Shown: in pieces, positions 42,639 to 51,111 of the stretch
How positions within the stretch are numbered: position 1 is the stretch's first letter
How the letters are laid out: every line of letters starts with the position of its first letter
Assembly: GCF_018398425.1 (NCBI RefSeq)
Contig: NZ_JADPMV010000001.1
Location: forward strand, 248,001-312,000
DNA: 64,000 nt
DNA from: Pseudomonas lalucatii
GTDB taxonomy: Bacteria > Pseudomonadota > Gammaproteobacteria > Pseudomonadales > Pseudomonadaceae
Reading direction: 5' to 3'
The notes under the pieces: model-generated
Told to the model about the DNA's origin: nothing
What the model saw: the letters and a program-made list of their open reading frames with translations, nothing else
The model's database searches: none
Translations under genes and position numbers: made by a program

Positions 42639-43907
42639 ATGTCCGTACTTCGTCCTACTCAGGTATTCATGCTCTCGGGCCTGGCCGCGGCCTTCGCAAT
42701 TTGCACGCCGGCCTCGGCCGCGTTGCTCGACGACAGCAAGGCCAGCCTGGATATGCGCAACTTCTACATGAACCGCGACTTCCGTCAGGACGGCGCCAAA
42801 CAGGCCAAGGCCGAGGAGTGGGCCCAGGGCTTTATGCTGCGCTTCGAGTCCGGCTACACCGAGGGGCCCGTCGGCGTTGGCCTCGACGCCATCGGCCTGC
42901 TCGGCATCAAGCTCGATTCCAGCTCGGACCGGGTCGGCACCGGTATCCTCAAGAGCGACCGCGAGGCGCCCAAGCGTGCCCAGGACGAATACGGCGAAGT
43001 CGGTCTGACCGCCAAGTTGAAGGCGTCGAACAGCACCCTCAAGCTCGGCACCCTGCAGCCGGTGCTGCCGGCCGTGATGCGCAACGACAGCCGTCTGCTG
43101 CCGCAGACCTTCCGCGGCGCCTGGCTCAACAGCAACGAGGTGGAGGGGTTGAGCCTGGACCTTGGGCGCCTCGACCGGATCAACCTGCGCGACTCCTCGG
43201 ATAATGAGGAGATGACCGTGTTCAACGGCGGTAAGCGCAACATCACCCTGGGCAGCAGCAAGACCAGCGACGAGTTCCTGTTCGCCGGCGGCCGCTACCA
43301 GTGGACACCCGAGCTGGCCACCAGCTACTACTATGGCGGCCTCGACGGCATCTATAAGCAGCACCTGGTCAACCTGGTGCATCAGCTGCCGCTGGGCGAG
43401 GGGCAGAGCTTCAAATCGGATATCCGTTACGCCCGCTCCACGGACGACGGCGGCAGCAACGTCGACAACGATGCCTTCGGCGCGCTGTTCAGCTACCGCC
43501 TCGGCGGCAATGCTTTCACCGCCGGCTACCAGCACCTCTCCGGCGACACCGGTTTCGCCTACATCGCCGGCGCCGACAACGCGTTGGTCAACCTGGTGCA
43601 GATCAATGATTTCGGCAACCAGGACGAACGCAGCTGGCAGCTGCGCTACGACTTCGACTTCGTCGCCGTTGGCATACCGGGCTTGACCTTCATGACCCGC
43701 TACCTGTCCGGCGACAACGTCGACCGCGGCGCCGGCCAGCGCGAGGGCAAGACCTGGGAGCGCAACACCGATATCGCCTACGTGGTGCAGAGCGGCCCGC
43801 TGCAGAACCTCGGCCTGCGCCTGCGCAACGCCACCACCCGCAGCAACTTCGGCAGCGACCTGGACGAGAACCGCTTGATCCTCAGCTACAGCCTGCCGCT
43901 CTGGTAA
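42639..43907 (+). CDS. OprD-family outer membrane porin
   Basis: The 422-residue protein has a signal peptide (about 1-28, cut after SASA-like PASA) and OprD-family beta-strand features: FYMNRDFRQDGAKQAKAEEW, GYTEGPVGVGLDAIGLLGIKLD, ending with aromatic-terminated RLILSYSLPLW. Substrate channels of this type bring organic acids and amino acids across the outer membrane. Placed after the transporter, it is probably its outer membrane partner. AAGAAGAGAG precedes the ATG. A strong terminator follows. Confidence 0.93.
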   Translation: MSVLRPTQVFMLSGLAAAFAICTPASAALLDDSKASLDMRNFYMNRDFRQDGAKQAKAEEWAQGFMLRFESGYTEGPVGVGLDAIGLLGIKLDSSSDRVGTGILKSDREAPKRAQDEYGEVGLTAKLKASNSTLKLGTLQPVLPAVMRNDSRLLPQTFRGAWLNSNEVEGLSLDLGRLDRINLRDSSDNEEMTVFNGGKRNITLGSSKTSDEFLFAGGRYQWTPELATSYYYGGLDGIYKQHLVNLVHQLPLGEGQSFKSDIRYARSTDDGGSNVDNDAFGALFSYRLGGNAFTAGYQHLSGDTGFAYIAGADNALVNLVQINDFGNQDERSWQLRYDFDFVAVGIPGLTFMTRYLSGDNVDRGAGQREGKTWERNTDIAYVVQSGPLQNLGLRLRNATTRSNFGSDLDENRLILSYSLPLW

Positions 43908-43952
43908 GGCCGGGCTAGCCGCTCGATTCGCTTGCTCCCCGGTGTGTCCTGT

Positions 43953-43979
43953 GCCGGGCCCTGGTGGCCCGGCTTTTTT
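43953..43979 (+). terminator. Rho-independent terminator after the porin gene
   Basis: GCCGGGCC and GGCCCGGC arms with a short loop run into TTTTTT. It is 46 bases after the porin stop and ends the transporter-porin transcription unit. Confidence 0.9.
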
Positions 43980-44066
43980 ATTCTCCGGCCTCAATGCTGA
44001 TGCGAGCCGTTTGCCGACCATGCATCTCTGACGGCCATTCTCGCCGGTAGTCGGGGAGCCATTGCG

Positions 44067-44082
44067 TTGACGTTAACGTAAT
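44067..44082 (+). promoter_or_regulatory. LiuR-type operator before the second MerR gene
   Basis: TTGACGTTAACGTAAT matches the liuR palindrome at 14 of 16 bases with its ACGTTAACGT core perfect. The same bases include a TTGACG that could serve as a -35 element, so the operator overlaps the promoter of the MerR gene 96 bp downstream. Confidence 0.75.
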
Positions 44083-44177
44083 GAGTTGTTAGCGTCCCAA
44101 GGTTCACACAGCCATGAACCCATGCCATACGCGCCGCTGCGCGCTGTCGCGCCTGGGCAATAGACCAAGGATCAAGC

Positions 44178-44567
44178 ATGACCGCCAAGACCTACAGCAT
44201 TTCCGAACTGGCGCGTGAGCTGGACGTGACCACCCGCACCATTAGGTTCTACGAAGAGCAGGGCATGCTGTCGCCGACCCGGCGCGGCCAGGAGCGGATC
44301 TACACGCCCAAGGACCGGGTGGCGCTGAAGCTGATTCTGCGCGGCAAGCGCATCGGCTTCTCCCTGGCCGAGTGCAAGACCCTGATCGAGCTGTACGACC
44401 CCCAGGGTGACAACCGTCACCAGCTCAACATCATGCTGGGCAAGATCGCCGAGCGGCGCCTGCAACTGGAGCAGCAGCTGCTGGATATCCGCCAGATGCA
44501 GCTGGAACTGGACACCGCCGAAGAGCGCTGCCGCGCCGCCTTGCTGGAGATTCCCGAGACCCATTGA
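44178..44567 (+). CDS. Second LiuR-like MerR-family regulator
   Basis: The 129-residue protein MTAKTYSISELARELDVTTR is nearly identical to LiuR over most of its length: [43 protein letters not shown] and [16 protein letters not shown]. It carries a wHTH and coiled coil without metal-binding cysteines. With its own LiuR-type operator it may compete with or replace LiuR at the five shared sites. Position between leucine/transport genes and the valine block suggests that it links the two. Confidence 0.92.
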   Translation: MTAKTYSISELARELDVTTRTIRFYEEQGMLSPTRRGQERIYTPKDRVALKLILRGKRIGFSLAECKTLIELYDPQGDNRHQLNIMLGKIAERRLQLEQQLLDIRQMQLELDTAEERCRAALLEIPETH

Positions 44568-44585
44568 AGCCCGGGTCGCCGCCCG

Positions 44586-45188
44586 TCAGTCCTGGGGCGC
44601 GCGCAAGGCCGCGCGCAGGGCGCTCATGACCATGTCGTGGAGCAGCTCGAGCCGTGCCGGGGCGCTCAGCCCTGGCGTCTCGAGCCAGGCCGGTAGCTGG
44701 TTGAGCAGGCTGACGATGCTGCTCAAGGCCGCGCGCCGGCTGCTGCCGAGCGGTTGCCCGCCGAATCGCTCCGCGCCTTGTATCAGCAGGTGTTCGTAGC
44801 GACCGCGCAGCTCGCCGATCCGCGCCTGCTGCTCGCTGGCCAGGCAGTGGCCGTCGTATTCGGCGAGGCGGAAATGCGCGCCCATGCTGGCGTGCAAGCG
44901 CAGGTGCGCCTCGAGCAGCCCATGCAGCTGCTCGGCTGGCGTGGCGGCGCGGCGACTCAGCTGACGGGCGCCGTGCAGCAGCTGTTCGTAGAGCTCTTCG
45001 ATCAACTCGAACAGCAGCGCTTCCTTGCTCTCGATGTGGTGGTAGATCGAGCCGGGCTTGATCCCCAGGTGCTCGGCCAGGTCGCGCATGCTCACGCGGC
45101 TGAAGCCGCGTTCGGCGAACAGGCTCAGGGCCTGGCTGCGGGTGGCCTGGTAGCGCGAGGGATCGGCAAGTCGTTGAGTGGCGGGCAT
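44586..45188 (-). CDS. TetR-family regulator
   Basis: The 200-residue protein MPATQRLADPSRYQATRSQA has an N-terminal HTH (about 15-60; ALSLFAERGFSRVSMRDLAEHLGIKPGSIYHHIESKEALL) and a helical ligand domain. It reads in the same direction as the valine operon and is its last gene, 106 bases after the acyl-CoA dehydrogenase. It converges with the MerR gene. A role in regulating the valine block is inferred; its operator was not found. Confidence 0.92.
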   Translation of the reverse strand: MPATQRLADPSRYQATRSQALSLFAERGFSRVSMRDLAEHLGIKPGSIYHHIESKEALLFELIEELYEQLLHGARQLSRRAATPAEQLHGLLEAHLRLHASMGAHFRLAEYDGHCLASEQQARIGELRGRYEHLLIQGAERFGGQPLGSSRRAALSSIVSLLNQLPAWLETPGLSAPARLELLHDMVMSALRAALRAPQD

Positions 45189-45294
45189 GGCGGTGCATTG
45201 GCTGTGAGTGGGCGAGTGCCGAGCATGGCGCCCCGGGCGGGGAAAACCCAGGTCGCCAGCGCTCGGTTGGCCTGAGCGGTTTGGCCAATGCCGG

Positions 45295-46446
45295 TTACAG
45301 CGGGTAGTTGGCCAGTTCGCGGGCGATCAGCAGGCGCTGGATCTCGCTCGAGCCCTCGTAGATCTGGGTGATACGTGCGTCGCGGTAGTAGCGCTCGACC
45401 GGGTAGTCTTCCAGGTAGCCATAGCCGCCGTGGATCTGCATGGCGTTGGAGCACACGCGCTCGGCCATTTCCGAGGCGAACAGCTTGGCCTGGGAGGCCT
45501 CCGACAGACAGGGCAGGCCGGCGCTTTTCAGCCGCGCCGCGTGCAGGATCAGCAGGCGGGCGGCGTTGAGCCGGGTGTGCATGTCGGCGAGCATATTGGC
45601 GATGCTCTGGTGCTCGGCGATCGGCTTGCCGAACTGGATGCGCTCGCGGGCATAGGCCAGGGCGGCCTCGAAGGCGGCCCGGGCGATGCCCAGGGCCTGG
45701 GCGGCGATGCCGATGCGCCCGCCGGCGAGGTTGGACAGGGCGATGGCCAGGCCCTTGCCGCGCGCGCCGAGCAGGTTGTCGGCGGGGATGCGGCAGTCGT
45801 CCAGGGTCACCGCGCAGGTGTCGGAGGCGCGGATGCCCATCTTGTGCTCGCTGCGCTCGACCACGAACCCCGCCGTATCGGTCGGCACCAGAAAGGCCGA
45901 CAGGCCCTTCTTGCCCAGCTCCGGATCGGTCACGGCGAAGACGATGGCCAGGCGCGCGCGCTTGCCGTTGCTGACGAACTGCTTGGCGCCGTTGAGCACC
46001 CAGTGGCCGTCGACCAGCTCGGCGCGGGTGCGCAGGTTGTGCGCCTCGGAGCCGGCCTGGGGCTCGGTCAGGCAGAAGCAGCCGATGGCCTGGCCGCTGG
46101 CCAGCAGCGGCAGCCAGCGATCCTGCTGCTGCTGGGTGCCGAAGCCGAGGATGGGCCCGCAGCCCACCGAGTTGTGGATGCTCATCAGGGCGCCGAGGGC
46201 GCCGTCGCCGGCGGAGATCTCCTCTACGGCCAGGGCATAGGCCACATAGTCGGTGTAGCTGCCGCCCCATTGGTCCGGTACCACCATGCCGAGCAGGCCC
46301 AGCTCGCCCATCTGCGCCACCACGGCGTCGTCGAGCCAGTCGGCCTTCTCCCAGGCTTGGGCGTGGGGGGCGACTTCGCGGCGGGCGAAGTCGCGAGCCA
46401 TGTCGCGGATCATGCATTGCTCTTCTGTCAGCTCGATGTCGTGCAT
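45295..46446 (-). CDS. Acyl-CoA dehydrogenase, probable isobutyryl-CoA dehydrogenase
   Basis: The 383-residue protein [20 protein letters not shown] has [20 protein letters not shown] and [20 protein letters not shown], typical of short-chain acyl-CoA dehydrogenases, and the catalytic Glu at about 364 in [11 protein letters not shown]. The valine context (HIBCH, mmsA, mmsB) points to isobutyryl-CoA. It is very like the acyl-CoA dehydrogenase of the isoleucine block at 60805. 29 bases after the hydrolase gene. Confidence 0.9.
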   Translation of the reverse strand: MHDIELTEEQCMIRDMARDFARREVAPHAQAWEKADWLDDAVVAQMGELGLLGMVVPDQWGGSYTDYVAYALAVEEISAGDGALGALMSIHNSVGCGPILGFGTQQQQDRWLPLLASGQAIGCFCLTEPQAGSEAHNLRTRAELVDGHWVLNGAKQFVSNGKRARLAIVFAVTDPELGKKGLSAFLVPTDTAGFVVERSEHKMGIRASDTCAVTLDDCRIPADNLLGARGKGLAIALSNLAGGRIGIAAQALGIARAAFEAALAYARERIQFGKPIAEHQSIANMLADMHTRLNAARLLILHAARLKSAGLPCLSEASQAKLFASEMAERVCSNAMQIHGGYGYLEDYPVERYYRDARITQIYEGSSEIQRLLIARELANYPL

Positions 46447-46475
46447 CGCACCGTTCTCCTGTTATGGGGCGCCGT

Positions 46476-47564
46476 TCAGGCAGTGCGCTGGTTCGCGCGC
46501 GGGGCTGGCTTGAAGCCACTGAAAAATTGCTGCACCTGCTGCGCATCCAGGGCCTCGATGCGGGCCGTGCGCCAGCGCGGGGTCTTGTCCTTGTCGACGA
46601 TCAGCGCCCGTATCCCTTCGATCAGGTCGCCCTGGTCGAACCACTGGTAGTCCAGGTGCAGTTCCTGGGCGAAGCAGTCGGCCAGCGGCAACTGGCGCCC
46701 GCGCCGCAGCAGCTCCAGGGTCACCGCCATGGCCAGGGGGGAACGGCTGTCGAGCACTCGAATGACTTCATCGCACCAGGCCCGCAGCTCGGCTCGGGTC
46801 TCCTGCGCCAGCGCGGTGCGGATGCTCTGCAGGTCGGCCAGGGCAAAATGCTGGTCGATGGCCGCACGGACGGTTTTGAGCTCGGCGCCGGGCAGCTGGT
46901 CGGTCGCCAGGCTGGCCACCAGGTTGCGCAAGGCTTCCCGCGGCTGGCCGGTCCAGTGCAGGTCGTCGAGACCGCGATCGAATTCGGCCAGCCGTTCACT
47001 GGGCAGGCACCAGTCGGCCAGGCGACAGTAGAGGGCGTCTGCAGCACGCACCTGCATACCGGTGACGCCGAGAAAGATGCCCAGCTCGCCGGGCAGGCGC
47101 GGCAGGAAGTAACTGCCGCCGACATCCGGGAAGAAGCCGATGGCGACTTCCGGCATAGCCATGCGCGTGCGTTCGCTGATCACCCGCAGGCTCGCGCCCT
47201 GGACCAGGCCCATGCCGCCGCCGAGGACGAAACCGTCCATCAACGCCAGCGTGGGTTTCGGGTAGGCGTGGATGTAGGCGTCGAGGGCGTACTCCTCCTC
47301 GAGGAAGATTTCGTGCAGATTGCCGCCGGATCGGTGGCTGTCGTACAGCATGCGGATGTCGCCGCCGGCGCAGAAGGCCTTCTCGCCGTTGGCGCGCAGC
47401 ACCACCGCGAGGATCTCGGGGTCGCGCTCCCAGGCATGCAGCTGTTGCAGGAGCAGGCGCACCATCGGCAGGGTCAGGGCGTTCAGCCCAGCGGGCCGGT
47501 TGAGGCTCAGGTGGCCGACACGGTTGCGCACTTCTGCCAGTACGGGGGCCTCGGTTGCGCTCAT
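46476..47564 (-). CDS. 3-hydroxyisobutyryl-CoA hydrolase-like crotonase
   Basis: The 362-residue crotonase-family protein has the long form typical of HIBCH: EKAFCAGGDIRMLYDSHRSG, DGFVLGGGMGLVQGASLRVI, and MPEVAIGFFPDVGGSYFLPR, which keeps the Glu and Asp used in thioester hydrolysis. It releases free 3-hydroxyisobutyrate from its CoA ester in valine degradation. It starts two bases after mmsB ends, so co-translation is likely. Enoyl-CoA hydratase is an alternative reading but the length fits HIBCH. Confidence 0.93.
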   Translation of the reverse strand: MSATEAPVLAEVRNRVGHLSLNRPAGLNALTLPMVRLLLQQLHAWERDPEILAVVLRANGEKAFCAGGDIRMLYDSHRSGGNLHEIFLEEEYALDAYIHAYPKPTLALMDGFVLGGGMGLVQGASLRVISERTRMAMPEVAIGFFPDVGGSYFLPRLPGELGIFLGVTGMQVRAADALYCRLADWCLPSERLAEFDRGLDDLHWTGQPREALRNLVASLATDQLPGAELKTVRAAIDQHFALADLQSIRTALAQETRAELRAWCDEVIRVLDSRSPLAMAVTLELLRRGRQLPLADCFAQELHLDYQWFDQGDLIEGIRALIVDKDKTPRWRTARIEALDAQQVQQFFSGFKPAPRANQRTA

Positions 47565-47566
47565 GT

Positions 47567-48457
47567 TCAGGCCTCCTTGCGGTACAGCTTGATCACCGCG
47601 GAGAAGTCCAGGCCGCCATTACCCTGCAGACTGAAGCTCTGGTACAGCTGCTGCGCGGCGGCGCCGAGCAGCACCGGCTGGCGCGCGTGCCGGGCCGCTT
47701 CGGTGGCCAGGCCGAGGTCCTTGAGCATCAGGTCGGTGCCGAAACCGCCGCTGTAGCCGCGCGAGGCCGGGGCGTTTTCCAGCACGCCGGGGAAGGGGTT
47801 GTTGATCTCCGAACTCCAGCAACGGCCGCTGGAGGTGTTGATGATGCCGGCCAGCACCTTGGCGTCCATGCCCAGCGCAACGCCCAGGGCCATGGCTTCG
47901 GCGACGCCGACCATGGAGATGCCCAGCAGCATGTTGTTGGCGATCTTGGCCACCTGGCCATTGCCGCTGGCGCCACAGTGGACGATGTTCTTGCCCATGG
48001 CGGCGAGGATAGGCCCGGCCCGGTCGAAGTCGGCGACCTCGCCACCGACCATGAAGGTCAGGGTGCCGGCCGCGGCGCCGCCGGTGCCGCCGGACACCGG
48101 CGCATCGAGCATGGGGTTGCCCTGGGCGGCTGCCTGGGCGGCCACCTCGCGGGCGCTGAGCGGGTCGATGGTCGAGCTGTCGATCAGCAGCACGCCCGGA
48201 CGGACATGCGCCAGCAGGCCGTCCTGGCCCAGGTAGACCTGCTTCACCTGGGTTGCCGCCGGCAGCATGGTGACGATGGCATCCACCTGGGCCTGGGCAA
48301 TTGCCGCGGGCGAGGTGGCGGCCTGGGCGCCGGCTTCGACCAGGACGGCGACGGCCTGGTTCGAGGGGTCGAAGACGCTGACGCTGTGACCGGCCTTGAG
48401 CAGGTTGCGGGCCATGGGGCCGCCCATGTTGCCGAGGCCGAGAAAACCGATATGCAT
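47567..48457 (-). CDS. mmsB: 3-hydroxyisobutyrate dehydrogenase
   Basis: The 296-residue NAD-dependent dehydrogenase has a Rossmann start G-L-G-N-M-G-G-P-M, the substrate motif DAPVSGGTGGAAAGTLTFMV, and the catalytic Lys171 in GQVAKIANNMLLG. It oxidises 3-hydroxyisobutyrate to methylmalonate semialdehyde, the substrate of MmsA. Length matches P. aeruginosa MmsB (298). Here the order is mmsA - enoyl-CoA hydratase - mmsB, not adjacent mmsAB. Confidence 0.96.
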   Translation of the reverse strand: MHIGFLGLGNMGGPMARNLLKAGHSVSVFDPSNQAVAVLVEAGAQAATSPAAIAQAQVDAIVTMLPAATQVKQVYLGQDGLLAHVRPGVLLIDSSTIDPLSAREVAAQAAAQGNPMLDAPVSGGTGGAAAGTLTFMVGGEVADFDRAGPILAAMGKNIVHCGASGNGQVAKIANNMLLGISMVGVAEAMALGVALGMDAKVLAGIINTSSGRCWSSEINNPFPGVLENAPASRGYSGGFGTDLMLKDLGLATEAARHARQPVLLGAAAQQLYQSFSLQGNGGLDFSAVIKLYRKEA

Positions 48458-48482
48458 GGTGGATACCTCTGTAATGGGGGGC

Positions 48483-49256
48483 TCAACGGTGCTGGAAGTT
48501 GGGTTGGCGCTTTTCCACGAAGGCGTTCATGCCTTCCTTCTGGTCGTGGCTGGCGAACAGCGAATGGAACACCCGGCGCTCGAAGCGCACGCCCTCGGCC
48601 AGGCCGAGTTCGAAGGCGCGGTTGACGCATTCCTTGACCAGCAGGGTGGCCGGCAGCGACTTGGCGGCGATGCCGCGGGCCACCGCCAGGGTCTGCTCGA
48701 GCAGCTCGGCGGCGGGCAACACGCGGGCCACCAGGCCGGCGCGCTCGGCTTCCTCGGCGCCCAGCTGGCGGCCGGTCAGGCACAGTTCCATGGCCTTGGC
48801 CTTGCCCAGGGCGTGGGTCAGGCGCTGGGTGCCGCCGATGCCGGGGGTCACCCCCAGGCTCAGTTCCGGCAGGCCGAAGCGGGCGTTGTCGGCCGCGTAG
48901 ATGAAGTCGCACATCAGCGCCAGCTCGCAGCCGCCGCCCAGGGCGTAGCCGGCCACCGCGGCGATCAGCGGCTTGCGCCGGTTGCCGATGCGGTCGGCGG
49001 CGGCGAAGAAGTCGTCCAGGTAGATCTGCGGGTAGCTCAGCGCGCTCATCTCCTTGATGTCCGCGCCGGCGGCGAAGGCCTTGGCCGAGCCGGTGATGAC
49101 CAGGCAGCCGACCTCGGGGTCGGCCTCCAGGCGGTCGAGCACCTGGTTGAGCTCGCCGACCAGCTGGCTGTTCAGGGCGTTGAGCGCCTGGGGCCGGTTG
49201 AGGGTGATCAGGCCGACCCGGTCGCGAACCTCGACCAGCAGGGTTTGGTAGTCCAT
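48483..49256 (-). CDS. Enoyl-CoA hydratase of valine/isoleucine degradation
   Basis: The 257-residue protein [20 protein letters not shown] is a canonical crotonase with both catalytic glutamates, Glu111 and Glu131 ([35 protein letters not shown]), and the oxyanion segment [11 protein letters not shown]. In the pathway it hydrates methacrylyl-CoA; it could also hydrate tiglyl-CoA, since the isoleucine block lacks a hydratase. A 198-bp repeat element separates it from mmsA. Confidence 0.92.
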   Translation of the reverse strand: MDYQTLLVEVRDRVGLITLNRPQALNALNSQLVGELNQVLDRLEADPEVGCLVITGSAKAFAAGADIKEMSALSYPQIYLDDFFAAADRIGNRRKPLIAAVAGYALGGGCELALMCDFIYAADNARFGLPELSLGVTPGIGGTQRLTHALGKAKAMELCLTGRQLGAEEAERAGLVARVLPAAELLEQTLAVARGIAAKSLPATLLVKECVNRAFELGLAEGVRFERRVFHSLFASHDQKEGMNAFVEKRQPNFQHR

Positions 49257-49283
49257 GGTGATGTCTCCCGAGGGGCCGGCCCC

Positions 49284-49481
49284 AGAGCCTGCTCATGATC
49301 TGCTGCGCGTCGGCCCTGCTGCGTTGCAACGACCAACGGGAGTAACAGCCGTAGGCTGGCCCGAAGGGCGAGCAACGCGTGTCAAACAGACTCGGAATGC
49401 TCATTTACAGCTCGTAAACTGCGCTTCCTCGTCTGTTTTCGCCTTGCATGGTGCTAGCTCGCGAGATCGTGAACAGGCTCT
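49284..49481. repeat. MITE-like 198-bp element between mmsA and the hydratase gene
   Basis: Terminal inverted repeats of 18 bp, AGAGCCTGCTCATGATCT (49284-49301) and its inverted partner AGATCGTGAACAGGCTCT (49464-49481), match at 16 of 18 positions. The interior has a hairpin of ACAGACTCGGAATG against CGCTTCCTCGTCTGT with a TTTAC/GTAAA core. There is no coding capacity. It fills the mmsA-hydratase gap and must be read through if the genes form an operon. I see no clear target-site duplication. It looks like a mobile miniature element. Confidence 0.75.
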
Positions 49482-49500
49482 CCAGGCCGTCCCGCTTGTT

Positions 49501-51012
49501 TTATTTGAGGGTGATGGTGGTGTTGACCGAACCGCCGGCCTCGGTCTCGTCGAACCAGCGCTGGGTCACGGTCTTGGTCTGGGTGTAGAACTGCACCACC
49601 TGCTTGCCGTAGGGACCGAGGTCGCCGAGCTTGGAGGCGCGCGAGCCGGTGAAGGAGAACAGCGGCACCGGCACCGGGATAGGCACGTTGATGCCCACCT
49701 GGCCGACGTCGATGTCTTCCTGGAAGCGCCGTGCGGCGGCGCCGGAGCGGGTGAACAGGGCGGTGCCGTTGCCATTGGGGTTGGCGTTGATCAGCTCGAT
49801 CGCCTCGTCCAGGGTCTTGGCGTGCATCACGCAGAGCACCGGGCCGAAGATCTCTTCCTTATAGATGCTCATCTCGGGGGTGACGCCGGCGAAGATGGTC
49901 GGACCGACGAAGTTGCCGTCCTGGTAGCCGGGCACCTGCGGGTTGCGGCCATCCAGGACCAGCTCGGCGCCTTCCTCGATGCCGCGGGCGATCAGGCCGC
50001 TGACCCGGTCCAGGGCGGCGCAGGAGATCACCGGACCCACGTCGGTGCCCGGTTCGCTGCCGGCACCCACCTTCAGGGTCTTGCTCTTCTCGATCAGCTC
50101 CGCCAGCCAGCTCTGCGCCTCGCCCACCAGGATCGCCACCGACAGCGCCATGCAGCGCTGGCCGGCGGCACCGAAGGCGGCGCCGAGCAGGTTGTTGAGG
50201 GTCTGCTGCTTGTTGGCGTCGGGCAGCACGATGGCGTGGTTCTTCGCCCCCATCATGCACTGCGCGCGCTTGCCGTTGGCGGTGGCGCGGTTGTAGACGT
50301 GGGTGCCGACCTTGGTCGAGCCGACGAAGGACACCGCCTTGATGGCCGGGTGATCGCACAGCAGGTTGACCGCCTCGGCGCCTCCGTGGATGACGTTGAG
50401 CACGCCGGCCGGCACCCCGGCCTCGAGCGCCAGCTCGGCCAGGCGCATGGTCACCAGCGGGTCCTGTTCGGACGGCTTGAGCACGAAGGTGTTGCCGGTG
50501 GCGATGGCCATCGGGAACATCCACAGCGGGATCATGGCCGGGAAGTTGAACGGGGTGATGCCGGCGCACACGCCCAGCGGCTGGTGCAGGGTGTAGGTAT
50601 CGACGCCGCCGGCGACGTTGTTGGCCAGTTCGCCCATCTGCAGGCTGCCGATATTGGCCGCGTGCTCGACCACTTCCAGGCCGCGGAACACGTCGCCCTC
50701 GGCGTCCGCCAGGGTCTTGCCCTGTTCGGCGCTGAGCAGCGCCGCCAGCTCCTGCATGTTCTCGCGGATCAGTTGCTGATATTTGAGGAAGATCCGTGCA
50801 CGGGCACCGATCGGGGTCTTGCGCCAGGTCTTGAAGGCCAAGGCAGCGCTGGCCACCGCGGCGTTCATTTCCTCGTCGGTGGCGAAAGGCACGCGAGCCA
50901 GCACCTGCTGGGTGGCCGGGTTGACCACGTCGCGCCACTGGCTGCTCGTCGATTCGACGAATTCACCGTTGATCAGCAGTTTCACGCTGGGGATGGAGGG
51001 GGTAGCGGTCAT
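49501..51012 (-). CDS. mmsA: CoA-acylating methylmalonate-semialdehyde dehydrogenase
   Basis: The 503-residue aldehyde dehydrogenase has the nucleophile Cys287 ([15 protein letters not shown]), the NAD loop [20 protein letters not shown] and [15 protein letters not shown]. MmsA-type length and the RCMA motif distinguish it from ordinary aldehyde dehydrogenases. It turns methylmalonate semialdehyde into propionyl-CoA. Upstream on the same strand is an acyl-CoA synthetase after 99 bases. Confidence 0.97.
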   Translation of the reverse strand: MTATPSIPSVKLLINGEFVESTSSQWRDVVNPATQQVLARVPFATDEEMNAAVASAALAFKTWRKTPIGARARIFLKYQQLIRENMQELAALLSAEQGKTLADAEGDVFRGLEVVEHAANIGSLQMGELANNVAGGVDTYTLHQPLGVCAGITPFNFPAMIPLWMFPMAIATGNTFVLKPSEQDPLVTMRLAELALEAGVPAGVLNVIHGGAEAVNLLCDHPAIKAVSFVGSTKVGTHVYNRATANGKRAQCMMGAKNHAIVLPDANKQQTLNNLLGAAFGAAGQRCMALSVAILVGEAQSWLAELIEKSKTLKVGAGSEPGTDVGPVISCAALDRVSGLIARGIEEGAELVLDGRNPQVPGYQDGNFVGPTIFAGVTPEMSIYKEEIFGPVLCVMHAKTLDEAIELINANPNGNGTALFTRSGAAARRFQEDIDVGQVGINVPIPVPVPLFSFTGSRASKLGDLGPYGKQVVQFYTQTKTVTQRWFDETEAGGSVNTTITLK

Positions 51013-51111
51013 CTTGGTTCCTGCCTGTTGAGTGGGGCGAGCTAGGTCCAGCGGCCACTGCAGCCGCGTACGGATATGTCGGGGGAGGGCGCGGTTGCCG
51101 CGCCAGCCGGT

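Noticed and set aside
42621..44021. Long - strand frame opposite the porin
   Set aside because: The + strand has signal peptide, beta-strand pattern and terminator of an OprD porin.
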